This document shows, one piece after another, positions 8,126 through 17,080 of a stretch of 32,477 nucleotides of DNA. Made by a program: the position numbers and the translations under genes. How positions within the stretch are numbered: position 1 is the stretch's first letter; every line of letters begins with the position of its first letter. The notes beneath the pieces are model-generated. The model did no database searches and had not been told where the DNA came from. It saw only the letters and a list, made by a program, of their open reading frames with translations. This DNA comes from CAIZGX01 sp044371535 (GTDB lineage: Bacteria > Bacteroidota > Bacteroidia > Flavobacteriales_D > Sanyastnellaceae). The stretch is from positions 1 to 32,477 of the forward strand of contig JBILTL010000011.1 of NCBI GenBank assembly GCA_044371535.1. The letters run 5' to 3'.

Positions 8126-11100
8126 ATGAAAAAAATCGCATTAGCTCTTGTCGCATTCGGAATGAGTGTGTCGTCTTTCGCTCAAAGCAAACCCTATTTC
8201 CAACAAGATGTAAAATTCAAAATCGATGTAAAGCTCGACGATGAGCGCAACATGCTATACGGAAACGAGGAGTTGATTTACACCAACAACAGTCCGATTG
8301 CATTGAATGAAATATACATGCACATTTGGCCGAATGCATACAAGAACAGAAATACAGCCTTGGCCAAACAGTTGGCTCGAACACGCAATTTCGTATTATT
8401 CACAACATTAGCTGAAAACAAAGGATACATCGATTCGCTTGACTTCAAAGTAAACGGAGTGAAAGCGTCTTGGGAATACGATGGAGCGAACATCGATATC
8501 TGTAAATTGCTTTTAGCTTCACCACTTCAACCTGGACAAAGCATTACCATTACAACGCCCTTCCGTGTGAAGATTCCAAGTGGAAGTATTTCGCGTTTGG
8601 GACACATTGGACAAAGCTTTCAAATTACACAATGGTATCCGAAGCCAGCAGTATACGATTGCAACGGATGGCACCAAATGCCTTACTTAACACAAGGTGA
8701 ATTCTACAGTGAATTCGGTTCATACGATGTGAGCATTACCCTACCGAAGAACTACATCATTGGCGCAACTGGAGATTGTCAAACTCCCTCAGAAGTTGAA
8801 TTCATGAATGAGCAAGCAGCCATGGGAATGGAAAAAGCAGCGAAGGCTTCGCTAGAATATAACTCTCAAAGCGCTGATTTAAATGCTTTTCCAGAGTCGT
8901 CGAAAGAGTGGAAGACCGTTCGTTATACCCAAACTCGCGTTCACGATTTCGGATGGTTCGCAGACAAGCGTTGGATTGTTTTAAAAGGAAATGTGGAAAC
9001 GCCTGCGAACAAGAATCAAGTGACCACTTGGGCATTGTTCACTCCTGAAAGTTCGAACTTGTGGAATAAATCTCCCGAGTATTTGCATGATGCCATTTAT
9101 TATTATTCTTTATGGAATGGTGATTATCCCTATAATCAGGTTACCGCAGTAGACGGAACCATTAGCGCAGGTGGTGGAATGGAATATCCAAACGTCACTG
9201 TTATTGGTTCTTCTGGAAATGAACGTACCCTCGAAACCGTAATCATGCACGAAGTAGGTCACAACTGGTTCTATGGGATACTGGGAAGCAACGAGCGTGA
9301 TAACGCATGGATGGATGAAGGGTTGAATTCGTTTAACGAAGACCGTTACATGGATACGAAATATCCTGATGCTTCATTGGGAGCGGCGATTGGTATTGGT
9401 GGGTTAGAAAAGACCTTGGGTATATCTGATTTCTCGCAACGATCATTGAGCGAGTTATCTTATTTGATTTCGGCATCTCAAAACCTCGATCAACCTTTGC
9501 AATGTCATTCAGACAACTTTACTGAACTCAACTACGGCGGAATCGTTTACAAGAAGACGGCCTTGTTATTCTATTATTTGAAAGGTTATTTGGGCGAGAC
9601 TTTGTTCGACCAATGTATGCACAATTATTTCGAGAAGTGGAAATTCAAACACCCACAACCGGAAGACATTCAAGCGGTGTTTGAAGAAACAACAAAACAA
9701 AATCTCGATTGGTTCTTCAAGGAGTTAATTGGAACAACTAAGAAGATTGATTTCAGCATTACTCGAATTAAACAAAATACCGTTGAACCTGGAAATTCGA
9801 AAGTGAAAGTAAAGAACACGGGCTATGCAGCTGGTGGAGTGTCTATTGGAACTAAAGGAAGTAAAACTCCAATCTGGACGAAGGAAGCTATTGCACCTGG
9901 AAAGTCTATTTGGATTTCAGTGCCAAGTTCGTCTGCTTATACCATCGATCCAGAAGGTGTAATCCCTGAAGTAAACAGAGAGAACAACACCATGAAAAGT
10001 TCTGGTCTATTCAAAAAAGTAGAACCGGTTAAAATGAAATTCTTCTCAAGCATCGACAATCCGAAGCAAACAGAATTGTTCTACCTTCCTATGTATGCGT
10101 ATAACGTTCACGACGGAAGCATGATAGGAGTAAACCTTCACAACAAACAAATACTTCGCAAGAATTTCGAATGGAATGTTTCCCCTCTTTATAGCTTTAA
10201 AAGAAAAGCTGTAAACGGATTCGCAAGTGTTGCATACCACAGATTGAATTTTACTGCAGGAACGCAAGTTCAACGCTTTGGAATGGATGACTATTCTACC
10301 GATGTTAGCGATTCGTATGACAACTACATGTTGTTCAAGCCTTATGTGGCATATACCTTTCGCAACAGACCTTCTAATTTCAATAAGGGAACAGTTGTGA
10401 ATGTGTCATTGGCTTATCAATTCCAATGGATGAGAAATACGTTTAACATCAATTCAATCGATGAAAGTTTAGTTTCAGATTACAGCAGAGAATTCATTCA
10501 ATTCGATGCAAATTGGTCTCAGAAGATCGGTCCACGTCAAACATTGAATGTAAACGGACGCGTGCTTCAGCAATCAGCATATGTTCGTGAAGCGTCACAA
10601 CAAATCGGAACATTGCTTAGCGCTGGCGGAACCTACCGTTTTAAATATTCGTTAACTAAAGACCGCGATGTTTATGTGAAAGCTTTTGCAGGATATCAAG
10701 TTGATAATAACGCATTGTATGCTCTGCAAAACGGAGCTTTCGGACTTTCTGGAGTTTCCGGAGCATATGATTACGCATTCGACAACTTGTATTTCGGCAG
10801 AGGAGCTTCCGCAGGATTCGCTTCATCGCAAGTGACCAACGGAATGGGAAATCTTGGCGTGAACCTTCGCAATGTAGGTGCAACAAAACGTTTGCTTTCA
10901 ACAACAGTTGGCATTCAACTTCCAATCGAAAAATTCAACATCTCCTTGCAAGGAACAATCTTAGATGCATGGAGCCCAGCTTGTCCGAACTTCAATGCTG
11001 AAGGCGTTTATTGGAACACTTCAGCTGTGTTGCAAATTATTCCAAACGTATGGAGTGTAACACTTCCAATCTACGGAAACAATAAGGTTCAAGACGCAAT

Positions 11101-11191
11101 GCAACCAGGATACTTCAATGGTGTAATGATGAACATTGATCTTATTGGACTAGAACCATTCAAACTTATTCGCAGCATTGCTGGAAAATAA
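8126..11191 (+). CDS. M1 family metallopeptidase, exported, with barrel-like C-terminus
   Basis: 1021 residues. Signal peptide at 1-19 (ends SSFAQ). M1 (aminopeptidase N-like) domain through about residue 535, with GGGMEYPN in the place of the family GAMEN motif and the zinc site HEVGH-X18-E (His375, Glu376, His379, Glu398). Residues about 540-630 look like a CARDB-type beta sandwich (VKVKNTGYAAGG). Residues about 640-1010 are rich in alternating aromatic/polar strands (LFKPYVAYTF, VNVSLAYQFQW), which I read as a membrane beta-barrel. There is no T9SS sorting domain, so it may be anchored in the outer membrane by its own barrel; this is inference. It follows the TlpA-like gene by 44 bp and precedes lpxH by 1 bp. 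Confidence 0.9.
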   Translation: MKKIALALVAFGMSVSSFAQSKPYFQQDVKFKIDVKLDDERNMLYGNEELIYTNNSPIALNEIYMHIWPNAYKNRNTALAKQLARTRNFVLFTTLAENKGYIDSLDFKVNGVKASWEYDGANIDICKLLLASPLQPGQSITITTPFRVKIPSGSISRLGHIGQSFQITQWYPKPAVYDCNGWHQMPYLTQGEFYSEFGSYDVSITLPKNYIIGATGDCQTPSEVEFMNEQAAMGMEKAAKASLEYNSQSADLNAFPESSKEWKTVRYTQTRVHDFGWFADKRWIVLKGNVETPANKNQVTTWALFTPESSNLWNKSPEYLHDAIYYYSLWNGDYPYNQVTAVDGTISAGGGMEYPNVTVIGSSGNERTLETVIMHEVGHNWFYGILGSNERDNAWMDEGLNSFNEDRYMDTKYPDASLGAAIGIGGLEKTLGISDFSQRSLSELSYLISASQNLDQPLQCHSDNFTELNYGGIVYKKTALLFYYLKGYLGETLFDQCMHNYFEKWKFKHPQPEDIQAVFEETTKQNLDWFFKELIGTTKKIDFSITRIKQNTVEPGNSKVKVKNTGYAAGGVSIGTKGSKTPIWTKEAIAPGKSIWISVPSSSAYTIDPEGVIPEVNRENNTMKSSGLFKKVEPVKMKFFSSIDNPKQTELFYLPMYAYNVHDGSMIGVNLHNKQILRKNFEWNVSPLYSFKRKAVNGFASVAYHRLNFTAGTQVQRFGMDDYSTDVSDSYDNYMLFKPYVAYTFRNRPSNFNKGTVVNVSLAYQFQWMRNTFNINSIDESLVSDYSREFIQFDANWSQKIGPRQTLNVNGRVLQQSAYVREASQQIGTLLSAGGTYRFKYSLTKDRDVYVKAFAGYQVDNNALYALQNGAFGLSGVSGAYDYAFDNLYFGRGASAGFASSQVTNGMGNLGVNLRNVGATKRLLSTTVGIQLPIEKFNISLQGTILDAWSPACPNFNAEGVYWNTSAVLQIIPNVWSVTLPIYGNNKVQDAMQPGYFNGVMMNIDLIGLEPFKLIRSIAGK

Positions 11192-11192
11192 T

Positions 11193-11939
11193 ATGAAGAA
11201 CAAAGTCTATTTCGCATCTGACTTTCACCTAGGCGCTCCCAACTTTGAGGAGAGCCTTGTCCGTGAGAAGAAAGTTGTGCAATGGCTTGAAGAAGTTCGA
11301 AAAGATGCCAGCGAAATATTTTTAGTCGGTGATGTTTTCGATTTTTGGTTTGAATACAAGCGCGCTGTTCCTCGCGGATTTACACGTTTACTCGGAAAGA
11401 TTTCCGAAATCACAGACAGCGGAATTCCAGTGCATTGGTTCATTGGAAATCATGACATGTGGATCTTCGATTACCTTCCTCAAGAATGTGGTATAACCCT
11501 ACATCGCGCTCCGATTGTGCGTGAATGGAATGGAAAGAAATATTTCATTGGTCACGGGGATGGACTCGGCCCTGGTGATAACGGCTATAAAATTTTGAAG
11601 AAATTCTTCGCTTCGAACTTCTGCCAATGGCTATTCGCAAGACTGCATCCGAACTTCGGAATATGGTTGGCACAAAAGAGTTCAGGTTATAGCCGAAGCA
11701 CTTCCGGAGAAAGCGATAAGAAATTTTTAGGAGAAGAGAATGAATGGCTTGCGGTTTTCGCGAAGGAACAACTTCAAACAGAACACTTCGATTATTTCAT
11801 TTTTGGACATCGCCATTTGCCTATGCAAATAAGAGTAGGGGAGAATTCAGAATACATTAACATCGGAGACTGGCTTCATCATTATACCTACGGAGTCATG
11901 GAAGATGGAGTTTTCGAGTTGAAGAAACTCAACGCATAA
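11193..11939 (+). CDS. lpxH: UDP-2,3-diacylglucosamine hydrolase-type metallophosphoesterase
   Basis: 248 residues. The calcineurin-like phosphoesterase motifs are in order: DFHLG (Asp10, His12), GDVFDFWFEY, GNHDMW, HGDGLGPGD and GHRHLP. In the family this enzyme cleaves UDP-2,3-diacylglucosamine to lipid X and UMP, the fourth step of lipid A synthesis, at the cytoplasmic side of the inner membrane. I chose the ATG at 11193, 1 bp after the stop of the M1 peptidase; a start at 11178 would overlap that gene and adds only MLENN. Its 3' end overlaps the convergent deacetylase gene by 11 bp. With lpxK in the same strand block, two lipid A genes lie within 7 kb. Confidence 0.88.
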   Translation: MKNKVYFASDFHLGAPNFEESLVREKKVVQWLEEVRKDASEIFLVGDVFDFWFEYKRAVPRGFTRLLGKISEITDSGIPVHWFIGNHDMWIFDYLPQECGITLHRAPIVREWNGKKYFIGHGDGLGPGDNGYKILKKFFASNFCQWLFARLHPNFGIWLAQKSSGYSRSTSGESDKKFLGEENEWLAVFAKEQLQTEHFDYFIFGHRHLPMQIRVGENSEYINIGDWLHHYTYGVMEDGVFELKKLNA

Positions 11940-13203
11940 CTTCAGCCACCACTTCTTTCCAACCTTTCCATTCGTTGCATTCCGAAAAACTTTCGTTGTG
12001 CCACAACAAACAAAAGGGTACTTGAAGTCTTGAGCAGGTGAGCTTCAATTCTTTCAATTTATCAATTGCTTCATGCGCTGTAAGATTCATGTAGCGATTC
12101 AAAGTCGCGTCCATTGCAACAAACGGATGCAACAACAAGGTTGTTTCTTGTTCTTGTTTGAAGTCGTACCAATAATGCGGCAGGGCAGTCCCTGATTTGA
12201 ATCCAATTACATCGGCGAACCCCATTGTAAAATCATTCTCAATTCCGCACTGAATAAGATTGCGATAGGTTTCAGCTCCGTTCATTTTCAAGTAGTGCAT
12301 ACGCGCATGCACTACTTTCTTTTCAGTAATGAATTGAAGTCTTCGAATTTCTTCTTTCAATGTGGAAAGGGAATCGTGCGAAGCCACACCCGGATGAATG
12401 CCCACACGATATTTTTTTGAAAGAGACTTAATTATATTTTGAAGGCCATTGCTCGTGTATGGGACATTCTTGTCGTAGGCACCGAAGTTGGCCAAAAGAA
12501 AGAAATAAGTTAAATCAAATTTAGACTTCTCTTGAAGTGATTCAATGTATTCATACGTATTGTAATCGTCTTCGCGCAAGCGAAGCAGCACAAGCGTTCT
12601 TCGAAATAAATTTCCAAATTGAAACTTCACAAGATCTTTCCCAAATCCACCGGCCGTTCGATAAAGCCCTTTGTGCAAATAAGCATAAGCGCTGTCTACA
12701 TCTACCGTCAATTGAATTTGGTGAGAAGTAGACGTGTAGTCGAAGAATGGAAAACGCTCTTGAATAGCTCTGAGTAATGCTAAACGCCATTCATCAACCA
12801 ACGGACGCTCGAGCCAATTGCGACTGCTTAAAAGGCTGTTCTTGCTCTCAAATCGACCAAAGGAATCACGCGATGAAACAACTTCTTCTTCATATCGACT
12901 AAGTAAAATGAAACTCGCAGCTAAGACATCAAAGTTGAAATGAAAGGCGCCATTGTCAGGAACTTCAAATGGAAAATCGAATCCTTCAGATTTAATGATT
13001 GAATCATCTAAGAAAAATCCAGATGTAGGAATGTGTAAATGATTGTCCCAATTTGTTTCACCATAGATCAATTTCGCTCCTTTGAATGCATCGAATTCAC
13101 TTTTATTTTTCAAAATGATAAAAGGAACAGATACGGGCTCGAACAATGCCTTCAAGGCAAAATTCAAACGTGGAGATTCTATTTCAGCATAAATGGCAAT
13201 CAA
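11929..13203 (-). CDS. Polysaccharide deacetylase-like protein (NodB fold)
   Basis: 424 residues. The N-terminal about 130 residues resemble the domain that precedes deacetylase domains in Bacteroidota (DUF7033-like; named from memory). The NodB-like domain starts near LTVDVDSAYAY, where the Asp pair fits the catalytic base/metal Asp, and GIHPGVASH supplies the metal-binding His pair. There is no signal peptide, so it may act on a cytoplasmic or lipid-linked sugar rather than a finished polymer. The start must be TTG at 13203, which overlaps the wecB stop as TTGA; no in-frame ATG exists near the N-terminus. Third gene of the radC-wecB-deacetylase set. The coupling to wecB suggests a role in acetylated amino-sugar polymer synthesis; this is inference. 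Confidence 0.82.
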   Translation of the reverse strand: MIAIYAEIESPRLNFALKALFEPVSVPFIILKNKSEFDAFKGAKLIYGETNWDNHLHIPTSGFFLDDSIIKSEGFDFPFEVPDNGAFHFNFDVLAASFILLSRYEEEVVSSRDSFGRFESKNSLLSSRNWLERPLVDEWRLALLRAIQERFPFFDYTSTSHQIQLTVDVDSAYAYLHKGLYRTAGGFGKDLVKFQFGNLFRRTLVLLRLREDDYNTYEYIESLQEKSKFDLTYFFLLANFGAYDKNVPYTSNGLQNIIKSLSKKYRVGIHPGVASHDSLSTLKEEIRRLQFITEKKVVHARMHYLKMNGAETYRNLIQCGIENDFTMGFADVIGFKSGTALPHYWYDFKQEQETTLLLHPFVAMDATLNRYMNLTAHEAIDKLKELKLTCSRLQVPFCLLWHNESFSECNEWKGWKEVVAEVMR

Positions 13204-14312
13204 GCGAAAAATGATTTAATGCTTGATAGAATGATTGCCGCTGCGTTTCCTTTTCCATACAATGGAAGGGAATCTGGCATTCCTTGTTGAAGGAAATTCG
13301 AGCTTTCCGATTTTATTTTTTCAAGATTGTTGTGAACCAATTTCGCATAACCGTGTTCAACCAATTCTGTCCACTCTGTTTCGCTTCGAAGAATGAGACA
13401 AGGTGTTCCCATGTAAAAAGCTTCCTTACACAACCCACCAGAATCTGTCCACACGAGCGATGCCTGTGTGAGTTTGGCTAGTGTTTCGGTATAGTTTAAG
13501 GGCGGAAATAGAATGAAATTGGCATTCAATTTCAAACATTCCCACTCATCTTTCAAATTTGAATCTTCTAAAGATTTTGCTGTTCTCGGGTGAATGGTAA
13601 AATGCAATTCCTTTTTTAAGTCAGATGCTATTTGAACCAACTCTCTCAGGAAGGGGAGAAGCATTTCAGGATTGTCAACATTTGAGGGTCTGTGTAGCGT
13701 GAGGAAAATGAAATCCTCTCTTTTCTTCGCAAGTCCATTCGAATAATAAAGCGCATTGTCTAACATGACGTCGCCACATTCAACAACAGTGGCATTCGCA
13801 GCTGTCGCACAAGAAACGTCTGTGTTGCTATATCCTTCCTTTTTTAGTTGAATAGTAGCGGCAGAAGTAGGGGTGAAGAGCAACGTACTCAAATGATCAG
13901 TTGTGACACGATTGATTTCTTCGGGCATTTGTCTGTTGAAAGAACGAAGTCCTGCTTCCACGTGAGCAATTGGCACGTGCATATGCGCTGCGGCTATGGC
14001 TCCAGCTAGAGTGCTGTTCGTATCTCCGTACAACAAAACCAAATCAGGTGAATGTAGTTCAATTGCTTTTTGCAACGCCATAGACATGTGCGCAATCTGC
14101 TCTACGGTATTTCCGGAAGGAGCTTCCAACAATACATCTGGAGATTTAATTTTCAAATCTGAAAACAATTGTCCCGACATGCTCTCGGAAGAATGCTGCT
14201 GCGTATGAATCTTTATTTCTTGAAGGAACGAATCGTTTTCAATCGCACGAGTGATGGCTGCAGATTTAATAATTTGCGGACGAGCACCCACTACAGTCAT
14301 AATTTTTTTCAT
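13200..14312 (-). CDS. wecB: UDP-N-acetylglucosamine 2-epimerase (non-hydrolysing)
   Basis: 370 residues, the family length. It interconverts UDP-GlcNAc and UDP-ManNAc in the cytoplasm, supplying ManNAc-type sugars for surface polysaccharide. Motifs: VVGARPQIIK at the N-terminus, YGDTNSTLAGA, HVEAGLRSFNRQMPEE (active-site region), LTLHRPSNVDN and WTDSGGLCKEA, all typical. The ATG at 14312 overlaps the radC stop by 4 bp (ATGA) and the gene overlaps the deacetylase TTG start by 4 bp. A UDP-GlcNAc epimerase next to a deacetylase suggests an envelope glycan containing modified amino sugars. Confidence 0.94.
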   Translation of the reverse strand: MKKIMTVVGARPQIIKSAAITRAIENDSFLQEIKIHTQQHSSESMSGQLFSDLKIKSPDVLLEAPSGNTVEQIAHMSMALQKAIELHSPDLVLLYGDTNSTLAGAIAAAHMHVPIAHVEAGLRSFNRQMPEEINRVTTDHLSTLLFTPTSAATIQLKKEGYSNTDVSCATAANATVVECGDVMLDNALYYSNGLAKKREDFIFLTLHRPSNVDNPEMLLPFLRELVQIASDLKKELHFTIHPRTAKSLEDSNLKDEWECLKLNANFILFPPLNYTETLAKLTQASLVWTDSGGLCKEAFYMGTPCLILRSETEWTELVEHGYAKLVHNNLEKIKSESSNFLQQGMPDSLPLYGKGNAAAIILSSIKSFFA

Positions 14313-14995
14313 GCGATCATTTTTCCTTCGTCTGCAAAGCTATAATAACTGCTCTCAGTTACAATCAAATGATCCAAAACTTGTAACTCAAGCAATCTTC
14401 CTGCTTGAATAAGTTTTTCAGTAATACGAATATCCTCACCGCTTGGAGTTAGGTTACCACTCGGGTGATTGTGTGCAATGATCAGTTGTGATGCTTTGTG
14501 TTGAAGTGCCAAATGAAAGATGCGCTTCGGATCTACAACTGTTCCGCTGAAACCGCCTTCAGAGACTTTCTCGAGTTTTATCACCTGATTGTTTCTGGAA
14601 AGGAAGAGTACCCACATTTCTTCGTGATTCAAATCGGAAAGATGTTGGTGAAAGATTTCGAATGCATGGGCTGAACTTCCAACCGATACTCCTTTCTTTC
14701 GCTCAGCGGCGCGCTTTCTTCGGCCTAACTCAAAAGCGGCTAGCAGTGTTGAGCACTTCGCTGGCCCCAAGCCTTGAACAGCTGAAAGTTCGGAGAATGA
14801 ATAACGACTGAGTTCATGCAAGCAATTACCCGATTTATGAAGAAGTTTGTCTGCAATCTGAATAGCGGAATCCTTTGCGTTACCTGAACCGATTAAAATG
14901 GAGAGTAGTTCAGTATCTGTAATACTGCTGGCAGAGTGACTCAAAAGTTTTTCTCTGGGTAAATCGTTCTCTAACAAATCAACTTTTATACTCAT
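14309..14995 (-). CDS. radC: RadC/YeeS family JAB-domain DNA repair protein
   Basis: 228 residues. A helix-hairpin-helix-like N-terminal part (SAVQGLGPAK) precedes the JAB/MPN metalloprotease-fold domain with HNHPSGNLTPSGED (H-x-H-x7-S-x2-D zinc motif). The molecular role of RadC remains unclear despite the repair name. I use the ATG at 14995; the longer frame begins at a TTG at 15010 and adds only MRKKS. A candidate promoter lies 12 bp upstream of this ATG. The gene overlaps wecB by 4 bp, an unusual DNA-repair/sugar pairing that probably only reflects compact packing. Confidence 0.92.
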   Translation of the reverse strand: MSIKVDLLENDLPREKLLSHSASSITDTELLSILIGSGNAKDSAIQIADKLLHKSGNCLHELSRYSFSELSAVQGLGPAKCSTLLAAFELGRRKRAAERKKGVSVGSSAHAFEIFHQHLSDLNHEEMWVLFLSRNNQVIKLEKVSEGGFSGTVVDPKRIFHLALQHKASQLIIAHNHPSGNLTPSGEDIRITEKLIQAGRLLELQVLDHLIVTESSYYSFADEGKMIA

Positions 14996-15007
14996 ACTTT
15001 TTTTTCG

Positions 15008-15038
15008 CAAAAGAAAGTAGAGAACATAAGTAAGTCAA
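15008..15038 (-). promoter_or_regulatory. Candidate promoter of radC with overlapping inverted repeat
   Basis: On the minus strand, TTG at 15038-15036, a 20-nt spacer, then TTCTTTTG at 15015-15008, close to the Bacteroidota pattern TTG-N19-TAnnTTTG. The start codon is 12 nt further on. An inverted repeat CATAAGT (15025-15031) and ACTTATG (15044-15050) spans the -33 region and could be an operator. Confidence 0.4.
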
Positions 15039-15070
15039 GAAACACTTATGCGTGTTTATGCCAAATAAAA

Positions 15071-15091
15071 AAGCCGTCACAAAGACGGCTT
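15071..15091 (-). terminator. Rho-independent terminator of rpsT
   Basis: Perfect 8-bp stem AAGCCGTC/GACGGCTT with a 5-nt loop, flanked by A runs on both sides of the plus strand. On the minus strand, downstream of rpsT, it is followed by a T run, a classic terminator 30 bp past the stop. Confidence 0.9.
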
Positions 15092-15121
15092 AAAAAAACA
15101 CAAACCAATGAAAACAACTTA

Positions 15122-15376
15122 TTATTTCAAACTATTAACATAAACAGTAAGGCTGCTCTTCAAGTTAGAGGCCTTGTTAGAATGAATCACATTGTTCTTG
15201 GCTAATTTGTCCAACATAGACGAAACTGTAGGTAACAAAGCAATAGCTTCCGCTTTGCTCTTCAATGAACGCAATTTGCGAACAGCGTTACGAGTTGTCT
15301 TGTGGTAATATTTGTTGCGAAGACGCTTTGCGTCGTTACTACGGATTCTTTTAATTGCTGATTTGTGATTCGCCAT
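15122..15376 (-). CDS. rpsT: 30S ribosomal protein S20
   Basis: 84 residues, the normal length. S20 binds 16S rRNA early in small-subunit assembly. MANHKSAIKRIRSNDAKRLRNK is the standard N-terminus, with the usual basic helical composition and the AAL/KG-type helical end replaced by NKASNLKSSL. It is a single-gene unit with its own promoter (15397-15426) and terminator (15071-15091). The ATG at 15376 is about 20 nt from the -7 element. Confidence 0.96.
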   Translation of the reverse strand: MANHKSAIKRIRSNDAKRLRNKYYHKTTRNAVRKLRSLKSKAEAIALLPTVSSMLDKLAKNNVIHSNKASNLKSSLTVYVNSLK

Positions 15377-15396
15377 TTCTAGTAAAAATTGGTTTG

Positions 15397-15426
15397 CAAA
15401 TGTACATTAAATATTTGTTCGCACAA
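15397..15426 (-). promoter_or_regulatory. Promoter of rpsT (TTG-N19-TACATTTG)
   Basis: On the minus strand, TTG at 15426-15424, a 19-nt spacer and TACATTTG at 15404-15397 match the Bacteroidota primary sigma factor consensus TTTG-N17-23-TAnnTTTG well. The ATG follows 20 nt later. Confidence 0.75.
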
Positions 15427-15567
15427 GTACTTTTTTCGATTTATCTAAAGTTTATTCTTTGAACCGCTAAATTATGTCAAATAATGATATGGTTATCAGT
15501 AAATTAAACACAATTTACGAATAGATTGCATATAGGACTTTTTTAGGGTTGAATGTAAGATTTGCCC

Positions 15568-17079
15568 ATGAAATTCAAACATCTTCCCCTTTTCTTAATT
15601 CTTTTCTCATGCGGAAAGGAACAAGCTGAATCGGTTTCGACTTCAGTGAAGCCAACTTCAATTCCGAAACTCGAAGCGAATAATTTGGAAGTTCAACATG
15701 AAGTTGAACAGAAAATTACTCGCTGGCTCAATGAAGGCCATTCCTGGAAATGGTCCGACTTGTCTCAAGATGAGTTATTCGCAGCCATCGAGTTGTCGCA
15801 AGGCGAATTCGCCGTTGGATTAAAGCTTCGCGGAGAAACCGACAGTTTACCCTTTCAAGATTTGCACAAACGCAGCGAATGGAAAAACTTAAGAGAGAAT
15901 ATGCTGAAGAGTTTGGAGGACACTTTAACGGTTGAGATGGGCAGGGAAGTGAGTCGGGATGAATTCGTGCTAGAAGTAGATCTTCACCTGCCCATTGTTT
16001 CATTTCATTCAAAGAGCCCGGCATTGGTGGCATGGCTCATGAATTCAGAACACATTCGATACATAGAACCCCTGAACGATTTTACAGAAGTAGCCTCAAA
16101 CCGAACAGAGAGCGGATGCACTCCGAGCTACGATGCAGTTCAAGCAGGAGATTACACAACAACCGGTACGGGTGCTAAAATTTCTTGGCATTGGAACTAC
16201 CATAACGTTCCTCAAGCTTGGGCCATTCGTCAAGGTATGGGAATAGGCGTGGGGGTTATCGATGCCGGAGTTTCTTCAAACCAATATCTGCTCTTTCAAC
16301 AATTCAATTCGGGATATTCCAATGTGGGGAGAACCCACGAAACAACCAACACCTTTGGGTCAAGCCCCTATACTTCATGCAACCACGGCAACGCCATGGC
16401 CGGACTCATAGCCACACCTTGGGCCAGTTTCGGAAACGCCATAGGCGGAGCGCACAAAGCAAGTCTCTTCACCGTCCGCGCAGCAGACGACGTCTATCTC
16501 AATACGTCATCTGAAAGGTTGGCAGTCAAGAACGCATACGTTTATCTCGCAAATAAATCGGCCGTGAAGATCATTAGCATGTCCATGGGAACACCGTTTT
16601 ACAGTAGTGTTTTGCTCGATGCGGTAAGCTACGCTAATTCAATGGGAAAGCTCCTCTTTGCAGCTGCGGGGACTTCAACTTACATGACATCGGGACTCGG
16701 AGTCATCTATCCCGCAGCCTTTTCAGAATGTCAAGCTGTTACCGGAGTGAACGATCAGGATCAAACGTGTCAAGTTTGCCACGATGGCTCTCAAGTCGAT
16801 TTTACCATTGTCATGGAACGAAGTTGGGACGCAAATCGCAAGGCTGTTGGTATCAATCAATACAACGATTGGCCGCAATACATCGGAGGGTCAAGCGCAG
16901 CAACAGCTTCGGCGGCAGCCATTGCAGCAATAGTTTGGTCAGTCAAACCTACGCTTTCGAAATTTCAAATACTTTGGATTCTGCGATATACTGCACAGTT
17001 TTCGATCATTCCAGATAGCGAACACGGATATGGAAGAATGAATGCGCTTAGCGCTGTGCAGCTCGCACAACAATATTGA
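15568..17079 (+). CDS. S8 (subtilisin-like) serine peptidase lipoprotein, altered oxyanion position
   Basis: 503 residues. Lipoprotein signal with lipobox ILFSC (Cys15). Residues about 25-165 look like a prodomain. The S8 domain shows the triad as GVGVIDAGVS (Asp232), CNHGNAMAGL (His273) and IGGSSAATA (Ser443). The block that normally reads AAAGN, whose Asn forms the oxyanion hole, reads FAAAGTSTY here, with Thr369. Several Cys lie between the His and Ser blocks (SECQ, CQVCHDG), possibly disulfides. There is no T9SS tail. The ATG at 15568 is preferred over a TTG two codons earlier. It is transcribed alone from a 191-bp gap in which I cannot identify a clear promoter. It ends 1 bp before convergent moaE. 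Confidence 0.85.
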   Translation: MKFKHLPLFLILFSCGKEQAESVSTSVKPTSIPKLEANNLEVQHEVEQKITRWLNEGHSWKWSDLSQDELFAAIELSQGEFAVGLKLRGETDSLPFQDLHKRSEWKNLRENMLKSLEDTLTVEMGREVSRDEFVLEVDLHLPIVSFHSKSPALVAWLMNSEHIRYIEPLNDFTEVASNRTESGCTPSYDAVQAGDYTTTGTGAKISWHWNYHNVPQAWAIRQGMGIGVGVIDAGVSSNQYLLFQQFNSGYSNVGRTHETTNTFGSSPYTSCNHGNAMAGLIATPWASFGNAIGGAHKASLFTVRAADDVYLNTSSERLAVKNAYVYLANKSAVKIISMSMGTPFYSSVLLDAVSYANSMGKLLFAAAGTSTYMTSGLGVIYPAAFSECQAVTGVNDQDQTCQVCHDGSQVDFTIVMERSWDANRKAVGINQYNDWPQYIGGSSAATASAAAIAAIVWSVKPTLSKFQILWILRYTAQFSIIPDSEHGYGRMNALSAVQLAQQY

Positions 17080-17080
17080 A

